Source: Halobacillus fulvus
GTDB taxonomy: Bacteria; Bacillota; Bacilli; Bacillales; Halobacillaceae
Direction: 5' to 3'
Length of the DNA: 64,000 bases
Assembly: GCA_004078665.1 (NCBI GenBank)
Contig: SCFO01000008.1
Coordinates: 1 to 64,000, forward strand
The notes under the pieces were generated by a model. It saw nothing but the letters and a program-made list of their open reading frames with translations, was not told the origin of the DNA and ran no database searches. Within the stretch, counting starts at the first letter, position 1. The number at the start of each line of letters is the position of its first letter. The translations under genes were made by a program, and so were the position numbers. Positions 1 to 6,975 of this stretch are shown here, one piece after another.

Positions 1-91
1 CGAAGGGATCAGCTCGCTTCCCGCGCTCGACTTGCATGTATTAGGCACGCCGCCAGCGTTCGTCCTGAGCCAGGATCAAACTCTCCATAAA
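1..91 (-). rRNA. rrs: 16S rRNA, 5' end only
   Basis: The reverse complement begins TTTATGGAGAG and runs through the universal 16S segment AGAGTTTGATCCTGGCTCAG and the conserved GACGAACGCTGGCGGCGTG block. Only about 90 nt of the 5' end lie in the window; the rest continues beyond position 1. The exact mature 5' end is uncertain by a few bases. It is the downstream member of a long minus-strand tRNA array. Confidence 0.97.
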
Positions 92-207
92 AGTAGTTTG
101 AAAAGCTCATTTGCACACCGAATGTGCGTTGTTTCTTTTTCCTCTATATAATAGAAGAAATGTTTTGACGTACTGGTTGGTTCGTTCAGTTTTCAAAGAT
201 CAAATAA
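92..207 (-). other. 16S rRNA leader (spacer between tRNA-Ile and 16S)
   Basis: This spacer, read on the minus strand, carries GATCTTTGAAAACTGAAC (about 183-200), the leader motif found upstream of Bacillus 16S genes and linked to antitermination and processing. Nearer the 16S start is a hairpin CGCACA-TTCG-GTGTGC (about 108-124) with a UUCG-type loop. I see no convincing promoter in it, so 16S is probably transcribed from promoters further up the array. Confidence 0.6.
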
Positions 208-285
<78 letters not shown>

Positions 286-300
286 AATGGTAATTCATAA

Positions 301-374
301 TGGAGCGGGTGAAGGGAATCGAACCCTCGTCATCAGCTTGGAAGGCTGAGGTTTTACCATTAAACTACACCCGC
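301..374 (-). tRNA. tRNA-Gly (TCC)
   Basis: The minus strand folds as a 74-nt tRNA with acceptor GCGGGTG/CACCCGC, anticodon loop CTTCCAA (TCC), TTCGATT T-loop and encoded CCA. It lies 16 nt upstream of tRNA-Ile in the same array. Confidence 0.97.
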
Positions 375-406
375 ATATTGATTTGTGAATTTAGTTAAGT
401 AACTCA

Positions 407-483
407 TGGTCGGGAAGACAGGATTCGAACCTGCGACCCCTTGGTCCCAAACCAAGTGCTCTACCAAGCTGAGCTACTTCCCG
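407..483 (-). tRNA. tRNA-Pro (TGG)
   Basis: The minus strand folds as a 77-nt tRNA with acceptor CGGGAAG/CTTCCCG, anticodon loop TTTGGGA (TGG), a TTCGAAT T-loop and encoded CCA. The first base is C, as is normal for bacterial tRNA-Pro. Confidence 0.97.
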
Positions 484-489
484 TTATAA

Positions 490-566
<77 letters not shown>

Positions 567-588
567 ATCTTTTGAAGCGACATTTAAC

Positions 589-617
589 AGAATAACATGT
601 TTACCAGCTTAGCGCAA
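589..617 (-). promoter_or_regulatory. Internal promoter before tRNA-Arg
   Basis: On the minus strand TTGCGC (612-617) is followed after 17 nt by TATTCT (589-594). It sits in the 73-nt gap between tRNA-Leu(GAG) and tRNA-Arg, with an A/T-rich run just upstream that resembles an UP element. This would drive Arg-Pro-Gly-Ile-16S. Confidence 0.6.
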
Positions 618-639
618 GTACTTTTTTAAAAAGTTTTCA

Positions 640-726
<87 letters not shown>

Positions 727-764
727 AAAATACTATTTGATGCTGATCACGGTAAGTAAGAAAG

Positions 765-846
765 TGCGGGTGGAGGGACTTGAACCCCCACGCCGTGAAG
801 CACTAGATCCTAAATCTAGCGTGTCTGCCAATTCCACCACACCCGC
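765..846 (-). tRNA. tRNA-Leu (TAG), CCA not encoded
   Basis: The minus strand gives a leucine-type cloverleaf with long variable arm, acceptor GCGGGTG/CACCCGC, anticodon loop TTTAGGA (TAG) and discriminator A at 765. The next bases are CTT rather than CCA, so the 3' CCA must be added after transcription. This is known for a minority of Bacillus tRNAs. Confidence 0.96.
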
Positions 847-853
847 AAGTAAA

Positions 854-929
854 TGGTGAGCCATGAAGGACTCGAACCTTCGACCCTCTGATTAAAAGTC
901 AGATGCTCTACCAACTGAGCTAATGGCTC
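854..929 (-). tRNA. tRNA-Lys (TTT)
   Basis: The 76-nt minus-strand tRNA has acceptor GAGCCAT/ATGGCTC, anticodon loop CTTTTAA (TTT) and encoded CCA. Its first 26 nt are repeated exactly at 1043-1068, upstream in the array. Confidence 0.97.
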
Positions 930-1042
930 AAAACTTTAAATAACTCTCGTTATTAAAGAGCTATGCTCGTCGTGTTGCAAGAATCTACAGTGATGTCTCA
1001 CTCCTCGCAAGCCTGCGAAGAAGATCATTCATGTAGTTGGCT

Positions 1043-1068
1043 TGCTCTACCAACTGAGCTAATGGCTC
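1043..1068 (-). pseudogene. Truncated tRNA-Lys copy (5' 26 nt)
   Basis: The minus strand repeats the first 26 nt of the complete tRNA-Lys without a mismatch, covering the 5' acceptor strand and the D-arm, then diverges completely. No anticodon arm, T-arm or 3' acceptor strand follows before the intact tRNA-Lys, so this cannot be a functional tRNA. It lies in a 250-nt gap (930-1179), while most gaps in the array are much shorter. That gap also has a hairpin (CTTTAATAAC / GTTATTTAAAG, about 934-958). I read it as a scar of unequal recombination or operon fusion at tRNA-Lys. Confidence 0.8.
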
Positions 1069-1131
1069 TCATAGTTTATTAGAAACAAATCGTCTCTAAA
1101 AGGCAAATTCTATTTTTAAAGCACAAGAATC

Positions 1132-1160
1132 ATCATATAACTTTCAGCAACTCTTGTCAA
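1132..1160 (-). promoter_or_regulatory. Internal rRNA-type promoter before tRNA-Lys
   Basis: The minus strand has a perfect TTGACA (1155-1160), a 17-nt spacer and TATGAT (1132-1137), the best promoter in the array. It lies between tRNA-Gln and the truncated tRNA-Lys. It could drive Lys-Leu-Leu-Arg-Pro-Gly-Ile-16S independently of the Asn-Ser-Glu-Asp-Gln block. Confidence 0.8.
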
Positions 1161-1179
1161 CCCTTTTTTCAAAGAAAAA

Positions 1180-1254
1180 TGGCTGGGCCAGCTGGATTCG
1201 AACCAGCGCATGACGGTACCAAAAACCGTTGCCTTACCGCTTGGCTATGGCCCA
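1180..1254 (-). tRNA. tRNA-Gln (TTG)
   Basis: The minus-strand cloverleaf has acceptor TGGGCCA/TGGCCCA, anticodon loop TTTTGGT (TTG), T-loop TTCGAAT and encoded CCA. The first base U is typical of bacterial tRNA-Gln. Confidence 0.97.
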
Positions 1255-1261
1255 ACAAAAG

Positions 1262-1338
1262 TGGCGGTCCGGACGGGACTCGAACCCGCGACCTCCTGCG
1301 TGACAGGCAGGCATTCTAACCAACTGAACTACCGGACC
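1262..1338 (-). tRNA. tRNA-Asp (GTC)
   Basis: The minus strand folds with acceptor GGTCCGG/CCGGACC, anticodon loop CTGTCAC (GTC) and encoded CCA. It is inserted between Glu and Gln relative to the B. subtilis trnS order as I remember it. Confidence 0.97.
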
Positions 1339-1348
1339 TTCTCTAAAG

Positions 1349-1420
1349 TGACCCGTACGGGATTCGAACCCGTGTTACCGCCGTGAAAGGGCGGTGTCTT
1401 AACCACTTGACCAACGGGCC
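1349..1420 (-). tRNA. tRNA-Glu (TTC), CCA not encoded
   Basis: The minus strand gives acceptor GGCCCGT/ACGGGTC with one G-U pair, anticodon loop CTTTCAC (TTC) and discriminator A. The following bases are CTT, so CCA is not encoded. Confidence 0.96.
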
Positions 1421-1435
1421 ATTACAAAATAAAAA

Positions 1436-1526
1436 TGGCGGAGAAGGAGGGATTTGAACCCTCGCGCCGCTTACGCGACCTACACCCTTAGCAGGGGCGC
1501 CTCTTCAGCCACTTGAGTACTTCTCC
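1436..1526 (-). tRNA. tRNA-Ser (GCT)
   Basis: This is a class II tRNA on the minus strand with acceptor GGAGAAG/CTTCTCC, anticodon loop CTGCTAA (GCT), a long GC-rich variable arm and encoded CCA. Confidence 0.97.
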
Positions 1527-1530
1527 GTAA

Positions 1531-1605
1531 TGGCTCCAACGGTAGGATTCGAACCTACGACCGATCGGTTAACAGCCGATTGCTCTACCACTGAGCTACG
1601 TTGGA
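1531..1605 (-). tRNA. tRNA-Asn (GTT)
   Basis: The first tRNA of the array in transcription order has acceptor TCCAACG/CGTTGGA, anticodon loop CTGTTAA (GTT) and encoded CCA. The array's tandem promoters lie just upstream (1662-1784). Confidence 0.97.
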
Positions 1606-1661
1606 ATAATGAGAAAGTGTATGCTGTTTTGTTGTTGTCGCCGTTATCAGCGACGATTTAT

Positions 1662-1690
1662 ATCTTATAATAAATCAGTGTGCCCGTCAA
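1662..1690 (-). promoter_or_regulatory. tRNA array promoter, proximal
   Basis: The minus strand has TTGACG (1685-1690), a 17-nt spacer and TAAGAT (1662-1667). It is about 57 nt upstream of tRNA-Asn and follows a second promoter of the same type, the tandem arrangement usual for Bacillus stable-RNA operons. Confidence 0.75.
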
Positions 1691-1755
1691 CCCTTTTATA
1701 GAAAAAGTTCAACTTTTCTCTGTTGTGTTTGGGCTTGTTTTTTTAAGGCTTATTT

Positions 1756-1784
1756 AATTTAACATGTGCTACATATTTCGTCAA
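1756..1784 (-). promoter_or_regulatory. tRNA array promoter, distal
   Basis: The minus strand has TTGACG (1779-1784), a 17-nt spacer and TAAATT (1756-1761). It is the upstream member of the tandem pair and lies directly after the stop of the SprT-like gene. Confidence 0.65.
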
Positions 1785-1792
1785 TAGATTTT

Positions 1793-2242
1793 TTACATCT
1801 CCTTTAACTTCCCTTTACACTTCCCGCAGTGATACTTGTTGATGTCTACTTTCCTCTTCCGCTTATATTCTTGTCCGCACGCTTGGCATCTATACGTGTA
1901 TCGATATTCTTTGCGGTCGGAAGGCAATTGCCGGCAGTGTCTCGGTGAACCTGTTTTCTTCAACAGCTCTTTGAACTCCCGATCTCTGTGACTGTATCCT
2001 TTTCCTTCAATATGCAGATGATAATGACAGAGCTCGTGTTTAATGATCCCTTCCATTTCGTCCAGCCCAAGCTCTTCTAAGTATTTCGGGTTCAGCTCAA
2101 TCACTCTTTGCGAAGGAATGTAGCGCCCGCCTGTCGTTCTTAGTCTAGAATTGAACTTCACTTCATCGATAAACGGCTTGGAAAAGTACTGGAGCGATAA
2201 TTCATGTGTCCATTTTTGCAAATAAGCTTGATCGATTACCAC
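1793..2242 (-). CDS. SprT-like zinc metalloprotease-fold protein (YdcK-like)
   Basis: The 149-residue protein carries the SprT signature HELCHYHLH, a zinc-binding HExxH-type helix with its catalytic Glu. A C-terminal zinc ribbon follows (CQAC about 40 residues from the end, CGKC near the end). Bacterial SprT-like proteins are putative metallopeptidases related to eukaryotic Spartan; the B. subtilis ortholog YdcK has no firm role. I chose the GTG at 2242: an AGGGGG ribosome site sits 10 nt upstream and the length matches the family. A longer reading to 2416 would overlap the convergent cmpA. It lies downstream of tex and upstream of the tRNA promoters, as in B. subtilis. Confidence 0.88.
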   Translation of the reverse strand: MVIDQAYLQKWTHELSLQYFSKPFIDEVKFNSRLRTTGGRYIPSQRVIELNPKYLEELGLDEMEGIIKHELCHYHLHIEGKGYSHRDREFKELLKKTGSPRHCRQLPSDRKEYRYTYRCQACGQEYKRKRKVDINKYHCGKCKGKLKEM

Positions 2243-2317
2243 GTCTGTCACACCCCCTGGATTCTTTGCATACTGTATCATATATGAGGAAAAAGTGAAA
2301 AGGAAAGGAGACTTGTC

Positions 2318-2428
2318 ATGCCTAAATGGCTGATCAAACAAATGGCAACGGCTTTTTTTAATAAAGACAAATACCAGATCAAGGTGCTGAACCAATGCTG
2401 GTATTATTATCGTCATTTATATAAATAA
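2318..2428 (+). CDS. cmpA: Cortex morphogenetic protein CmpA
   Basis: This 36-residue ORF starts MPKWLIKQM and contains YQIKVLNQCW, which I recognise as CmpA. In B. subtilis CmpA is made in the mother cell under SigE and acts with ClpXP to remove defective SpoIVA and control entry into cortex assembly. An AGGAAAGGAG ribosome site is 8 nt before the ATG. It lies between the SprT-like gene and tex, convergent with tex. It strongly suggests a spore-former. Recognition is from memory of the family; the small size means there is no domain evidence beyond overall similarity. Confidence 0.85.
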   Translation: MPKWLIKQMATAFFNKDKYQIKVLNQCWYYYRHLYK

Positions 2429-2460
2429 GAAAAGCCCGGAAGAAGGATCCTTCCAGGCTC
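2425..2460 (-). terminator. Terminator of tex
   Basis: On the minus strand AGCCTGGAAG pairs with CTTCCGGGCT around GATC, followed by TTTTCTTATTT. It lies directly after the tex stop and overlaps the stop codon of cmpA on the other strand. Confidence 0.75.
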
Positions 2461-2464
2461 TTAA

Positions 2465-4636
2465 TCAGGATTGCGGCACCATCGTTAAGGCGATCCGCTG
2501 TTTTTGTACATCTACCTGCTCTACCCATACGGTGACAACATCCCCTACGGATACGACATCCATCGGGTGTTTGACGTATTTATTCGCAAGTTTGGAAATG
2601 TGGACAAGGCCATCCTGCTTCACGCCGATATCGACAAACGCTCCGAAATCGACGACGTTTCGAACGGTTCCTTCAAGCTCCATTCCCTGCTCAAGGTCTT
2701 CCATTGATAAAACATTCGTCTTGAGAAGTGGTTTTGGAAGATCATCACGAGGGTCACGCCCTGGCTGCACGAGCGCCTTGATGATATCGTCGAGCGTCAT
2801 GACGCCGATTCCTAACTCTTCAGCGACGGATGGACGGTCAAGAGCATTCAGCTGCTGCTTCAGCTGTTCGGCTCCAAGGTCCTGCACACTAGCCCCTACC
2901 ATCTTCAATAGGGAACGCGTCGCTTTATAGCTCTCCGGGTGGATGGACGTTCTGTCGAGTGGTTCATCCCCATCTAAGATACGTAAGAATCCGATACTTT
3001 GTTCAAAGGTTTTGGCCCCAAGACGAGGAATATCCTTCAATTGAGAGCGTTTGGTGAACTTCCCGATTTCATCGCGCTTCTTCATGATATTATTGGCCAC
3101 CGCTTTACTGAGACCAGATACATATTGTAACAAGGACGAAGACGCGGTATTCACATTGACGCCGACTTGGTTTACGGCCGTCTCGACGACAAACGTCAGC
3201 GATTCATTCAATTTCTTCTGGCTGACATCGTGCTGATACTGTCCGACACCAATCGATTTCGGATCGATTTTGACAAGTTCAGCAAGTGGATCCTGGACAC
3301 GTCTTGCGATCGAAACAGCACTTCTTTCTTCTACCTGAAGGTCAGGGAATTCTTCACGCGCAAGCTTCGATGCCGAATAGACACTTGCCCCCGCTTCGTT
3401 GACAATCATATAGGAAACATTCAAGTTATGCTTTTGAATCATGTCGGCAACGAATTGTTCCGTTTCCCTTGAAGCGGTCCCATTACCGATCGCCATCAAC
3501 TCAATCGGATGGTCGTTTACAAATTTCAATAGAAGTTTCTCGGCTCCGGCGACATCATTCCTTGGAGCTGTCGGATACATCACGGAGAGGTCGAGGACCT
3601 TCCCTGTTTCGTCGACAGCTGCCAGTTTACAGCCTGTCCGGAAGGCAGGGTCGATGCCTAGAACGACCTTCCCTTTCAGAGGGGGTTGCAATAAAAGGCT
3701 CTTCAAGTTGCTTGAAAATACTTCGATCGCCTGTTCTTCTGCCTTTTCAGATAAGGTATTCCGAATTTCTCTCTCGATGGATGGCTGGATCAGACGCTTG
3801 TAGCTATCCTCGATGGCTGCTGTTAACAGCGCGCGCACGTCACCTGCGGAAGAAGACTTCACGACCTGCCGTTCTAAAAATTGAAGGATCGCTTCTTCCG
3901 GAGGGGCGATCGATACTTTGAGGACCCCTTCCTTCTCTCCGCGATTCAATGCGAGCACTCGGTGGGACGCGATCGATCTCACAGGCTCCTGGTAATCGTA
4001 GTACATTTCGAAAACGCCTTTTTCATCTTCTGCCGCTTTTTTGACAGCGGAAGAGATCGTTCCTTTTTGGGACGTCTGCTTACGGATCTGCTCACGGAAT
4101 GTCGGATCATCGGAAATCCATTCGGCGATAATGTCGTTGACGCCAGCCTGGACATCCTCCACCGATGTCAGCTCATGCTCTTCTGAGAAGTACGCCTTCG
4201 CTTCTTCCGCGAACTGGACCGGCTGTTGCTCCCATACCTTTAGGGCGAGAGGCTCCAATCCTTTCTCCTTCGCGATCGTTGCGCGCGTCCGACGCTTTTG
4301 TTTATATGGACGATACAGATCCTCAACTCGTTGCAATTGAGTAGATGCTTCGATTTCTTTTCTTAAGTCCTCCGTCAATTTCCCTTGTTCATCGATTAAA
4401 CGGATCACTTCTTCTTTTCGCTGGGTCAGATTCTGTACATAATTCCACTGGTCTTCGACAGCTTTGATTTGCACTTCATCTAACCCACCTGTCAACTCTT
4501 TACGATAGCGGGCGATAAAAGGGACGGTGTTCCCTTCAGACAATAATTCAATGACCTGTCTGACAGACTTCTCTTTCAACTCCGTCTGCTTCGCTACTAA
4601 CGTCAGAAGTTCAGGTTTCACTTGTAAATCACTCAA
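2465..4636 (-). CDS. tex: Tex family transcription accessory/RNA-binding protein
   Basis: The 723-residue protein has the Tex layout: an N-terminal helical region, a YqgF/RNase H-like domain near residue 330 (VLGIDPAFRTGCK), helix-hairpin-helix motifs around 490-560 and a C-terminal S1 RNA-binding domain (about 650-720, GTVRNVVDFGAFVDIG). Tex is a cytoplasmic nucleic-acid-binding factor linked to transcription and RNA handling. B. subtilis YdcI is the ortholog in the same place. The start is TTG, preceded by AGGAGG at a spacing of 7; no better in-frame ATG is near. It is probably a single-gene unit behind the rsbX terminator. Confidence 0.95.
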   Translation of the reverse strand: MSDLQVKPELLTLVAKQTELKEKSVRQVIELLSEGNTVPFIARYRKELTGGLDEVQIKAVEDQWNYVQNLTQRKEEVIRLIDEQGKLTEDLRKEIEASTQLQRVEDLYRPYKQKRRTRATIAKEKGLEPLALKVWEQQPVQFAEEAKAYFSEEHELTSVEDVQAGVNDIIAEWISDDPTFREQIRKQTSQKGTISSAVKKAAEDEKGVFEMYYDYQEPVRSIASHRVLALNRGEKEGVLKVSIAPPEEAILQFLERQVVKSSSAGDVRALLTAAIEDSYKRLIQPSIEREIRNTLSEKAEEQAIEVFSSNLKSLLLQPPLKGKVVLGIDPAFRTGCKLAAVDETGKVLDLSVMYPTAPRNDVAGAEKLLLKFVNDHPIELMAIGNGTASRETEQFVADMIQKHNLNVSYMIVNEAGASVYSASKLAREEFPDLQVEERSAVSIARRVQDPLAELVKIDPKSIGVGQYQHDVSQKKLNESLTFVVETAVNQVGVNVNTASSSLLQYVSGLSKAVANNIMKKRDEIGKFTKRSQLKDIPRLGAKTFEQSIGFLRILDGDEPLDRTSIHPESYKATRSLLKMVGASVQDLGAEQLKQQLNALDRPSVAEELGIGVMTLDDIIKALVQPGRDPRDDLPKPLLKTNVLSMEDLEQGMELEGTVRNVVDFGAFVDIGVKQDGLVHISKLANKYVKHPMDVVSVGDVVTVWVEQVDVQKQRIALTMVPQS

Positions 4637-4700
4637 AAAAAGACCTCCTTCTCAAACACTCTTCCTTATTGTATCAAATGTGGAAGCTTTTTTCGGCAAT

Positions 4701-4743
4701 CAAAAAAGACCCTATTCTATTTTAAAAAAGAATAAGGTCTTTT
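4701..4743. terminator. Terminator between rsbX and tex
   Basis: AAAAAGACC-TATTCT and AGAATA-GGGTCTTTTT form an inverted repeat with A runs on one side and T runs on the other, directly at the rsbX stop. It ends the sigB operon on the minus strand. Confidence 0.85.
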
Positions 4744-5339
4744 TATTGATATTCCATGGCGATTAGTGTTGTATCGTCGTCTCTTGATTTGCCGTAAAGC
4801 TCTTTATAGTTGTCAATAATGTGTTCGACACCCTTCGAGCTTGTCAGGCTGCTCGGCAGACGACGGTCCATGACACCGTCCGAAAACATAAGAAACTTCA
4901 TCCCTTTTTGCAAATCCCCCTTCGTCACGCGAAGTTTTTTAGGATACCCAGCTAAATAACCAGCTAAAGGAATGTTTCGTTTTTTCTTACCTTCTGCATC
5001 GATAATGATCACACCGATATTCCCGATTGAAGAATAGGAATAGGTTCTCCGGTTAAAATCAACCCGTAGCAACCCGAGGACAACTCCCCTTTTGCCCGAC
5101 AATGCATCATTGCATTTCTTCACAAGGGTTTCGATCGTCGCCTCCGGGTTATGTTCAATCACGTTCATGACAGCTTTAGACGATTCGAAAGCCAATTCCC
5201 CACTTCCGAGACCATCCGCAATTGCACACAGGAACGTATCCTCTGTTTCATTATAAAAGTAGCTGTCACCGCAATAGTAGTTTCCTTTTTTCGATTTTTG
5301 ATAAACGGCCAGATTCATACGCGTCGTGTCCTGTTTCAT
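4743..5339 (-). CDS. rsbX: Serine phosphatase RsbX
   Basis: The 198-residue PP2C-type phosphatase shows the metal-binding motifs ADGLGSG (near residue 38) and SDGVMD (near 150). In the SigB network RsbX dephosphorylates RsbR and RsbS to reset the stressosome. The start directly follows the sigB stop (TAAATG) and the ribosome site GAGG lies inside the end of sigB, so the two are translationally linked. As last gene of the operon it is followed by a strong terminator. Confidence 0.95.
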   Translation of the reverse strand: MKQDTTRMNLAVYQKSKKGNYYCGDSYFYNETEDTFLCAIADGLGSGELAFESSKAVMNVIEHNPEATIETLVKKCNDALSGKRGVVLGLLRVDFNRRTYSYSSIGNIGVIIIDAEGKKKRNIPLAGYLAGYPKKLRVTKGDLQKGMKFLMFSDGVMDRRLPSSLTSSKGVEHIIDNYKELYGKSRDDDTTLIAMEYQ

Positions 5340-6119
5340 TTAGAATACCTCGATGGATTCCGACTGGAGAGCTTCTCTGAGTTTCCTAAGAGCTCGACGC
5401 TGCAGTCTTGAGACATGCATTTGTGAGATCCCGAGGCGTTCTCCAGTATCTTTCTGGCTCAAATTTTCAAAATAAGTGCACTGCAGGATTTCCTGCTCCC
5501 GTTCACTTAGAATCGGAAGAACCTTCTCAAGCAGCATCTTTTGGTCGGTGTGATTGTAGCCGTCTTCCTGATTTCCGATCAAATCCAGGATTGTGACGGT
5601 ACTGCCATCGGAATCTGCTTCGATTTTGCGATCGACAGAAAGCGCTTTGTAGCTTTTGCCCATTTCCATAGTTTCCAGTACATCTTCTTCAGAAACTTCG
5701 AGATGCTCCGCAATTTCCTTCACGGACGGGGAACGCTGCAGGATGCTTGTCAGTTCCTCCGCGGCTTTTTTGATTTTGGGTCCGAGTTCTTTGATTCGTC
5801 GCGGAACGTGGACACTCCACGTCTTATCCCGGATGAACCGTTTAATTTCACCGATGATGGTAGGAATCGCAAAGGATTCAAAGGACTTCCCGAATGACGG
5901 GTCGTAGCGGCGAATGGCGGCAAGAAGGCCGAGCATCCCCACTTGGACAAGATCTTCATGGATGGTGCTGTTCTTTGAATATTTCCTAGCGATGGATTCT
6001 ACAAGATCCTTATAGACGAGTACGATTTTTTCCTGTATGACTTCATCCCGTGGATGTTCTTGTAGGTATTCGATCCATTCGTAGACTTCATCGTTATGAT
6101 GTTGAGATTTGGTCGCCAT
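5340..6119 (-). CDS. sigB: General stress sigma factor SigB
   Basis: A 259-residue SigB/SigF/SigG family sigma factor. Region 2 includes HEDLVQVGMLGLLAAI and FAIPTIIGEIKRF, and region 4 ends in SQMHVSRLQRRALRKLRE. It directs RNA polymerase to general stress promoters (GTTTAA-N14-GGGTAT type) when freed from RsbW. I prefer the ATG at 6119, preceded by GGTGGG at spacing 6, over an upstream ATG at 6140 that lacks a ribosome site. Either way it overlaps rsbW by 26 nt or more, as in B. subtilis. Confidence 0.97.
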   Translation of the reverse strand: MATKSQHHNDEVYEWIEYLQEHPRDEVIQEKIVLVYKDLVESIARKYSKNSTIHEDLVQVGMLGLLAAIRRYDPSFGKSFESFAIPTIIGEIKRFIRDKTWSVHVPRRIKELGPKIKKAAEELTSILQRSPSVKEIAEHLEVSEEDVLETMEMGKSYKALSVDRKIEADSDGSTVTILDLIGNQEDGYNHTDQKMLLEKVLPILSEREQEILQCTYFENLSQKDTGERLGISQMHVSRLQRRALRKLREALQSESIEVF

Positions 6120-6567
6120 CCTGACCCACCTCAGTTTCATGGAGATATTTCGTCATCAAAACGATTACTCCATATTTACTGTTGATCTCCACCTTGTCCA
6201 TTAATGCATCGATTAAAAACAGTCCGAATCCTCCTTCACGGAGCTCTTCAATATTATCGTCCTGTTTGTAAGGACCGATATCTTCTTTTACCCGACCCAA
6301 ATCAAAGCTGCCGCCATGGTCCGCTACCATAACTTCCAATCTATTTTTATAGACGCCAAAACCGATCGTGATCTCACCTTCACCCGTTTCTTTGTAAGCA
6401 TGTTTGACAGCGTTGGTAATGGCTTCAGAAATCGCGACTTTCAAATCTTCAATGTCATCAAAAGAGAAACCCATCCGGTTTGCGATACCTGATGTGCTTA
6501 GTCTTACAACCCCAATGTATTCCGCTTTCGCCGGCACTTTTACTTCTACAAAATCGAATGATTCCAT
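6094..6567 (-). CDS. rsbW: Anti-sigma factor / serine kinase RsbW
   Basis: A GHKL-fold protein of 157 residues with the N-box EAITNAVKHAY and the G-box region EGGFGLFLIDALMD. RsbW binds and inhibits SigB, and phosphorylates RsbV on serine. It starts two bases after the rsbV stop and overlaps sigB at its end, giving tight coupling of antagonist and sigma factor. Confidence 0.96.
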   Translation of the reverse strand: MESFDFVEVKVPAKAEYIGVVRLSTSGIANRMGFSFDDIEDLKVAISEAITNAVKHAYKETGEGEITIGFGVYKNRLEVMVADHGGSFDLGRVKEDIGPYKQDDNIEELREGGFGLFLIDALMDKVEINSKYGVIVLMTKYLHETEVGQDGDQISTS

Positions 6568-6569
6568 TA

Positions 6570-6899
6570 TTACATTCCACCCCGTACTGTAGAATCTATG
6601 TTCATGATTTCCGTCAACCCTGTAATCTTGAACAAGCGATAGACACGATCCTGCATTTGGACAAGCTTCATCTCGGAATTGTGTTCCTTCGTGGATTTAA
6701 GCGCACTGATGAATACTCCCAATCCTGTCGAGTCCATATAACTGACATCCTGAAAGTCCACCTCGACCGTCTGTCCTTCTTCTCTTGTAAGCGGAAGCAG
6801 TGTATCCTTCAATTTAGGCGCTGTAAAAGCGTCAACTTCACCAGCAAGCGTGACATATGCAACATTTTCTTTATTCGAAACATCTATAGTTAAGTTCAT
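6570..6899 (-). CDS. rsbV: Anti-anti-sigma factor RsbV
   Basis: A STAS-domain protein of 109 residues. The phosphorylatable serine lies in the motif SYMDSTGLGVF. Unphosphorylated RsbV binds RsbW and releases SigB; RsbU reactivates it. It is the first gene behind the internal SigB promoter at 6950-6975, so rsbV-rsbW-sigB-rsbX form the autoregulated part of the operon. Confidence 0.96.
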   Translation of the reverse strand: MNLTIDVSNKENVAYVTLAGEVDAFTAPKLKDTLLPLTREEGQTVEVDFQDVSYMDSTGLGVFISALKSTKEHNSEMKLVQMQDRVYRLFKITGLTEIMNIDSTVRGGM

Positions 6900-6949
6900 C
6901 TGTGTATCCTCCTAGAGTACATGAATATAAAAAGATCCATAAAAAACTG

Positions 6950-6975
6950 TTACCCGTCCTTATTTCCAATTAAAC
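6950..6975 (-). promoter_or_regulatory. SigB-dependent promoter before rsbV
   Basis: The minus strand reads GTTTAA (6970-6975), 14 nt, then GGGTAA (6950-6955). This fits the SigB consensus GTTTAA-N12-15-GGGTAT. It sits where the autoregulatory promoter lies in B. subtilis, between rsbU and rsbV. Its -35 element overlaps the stop codon of rsbU. Confidence 0.88.

Noticed and set aside
3051-4340. Long ORFs antisense to tex, and many others antisense to rsb, cshA, cstA and the kinase
   Set aside because: They lie opposite genes with clear family matches, lack ribosome sites and match nothing I know.
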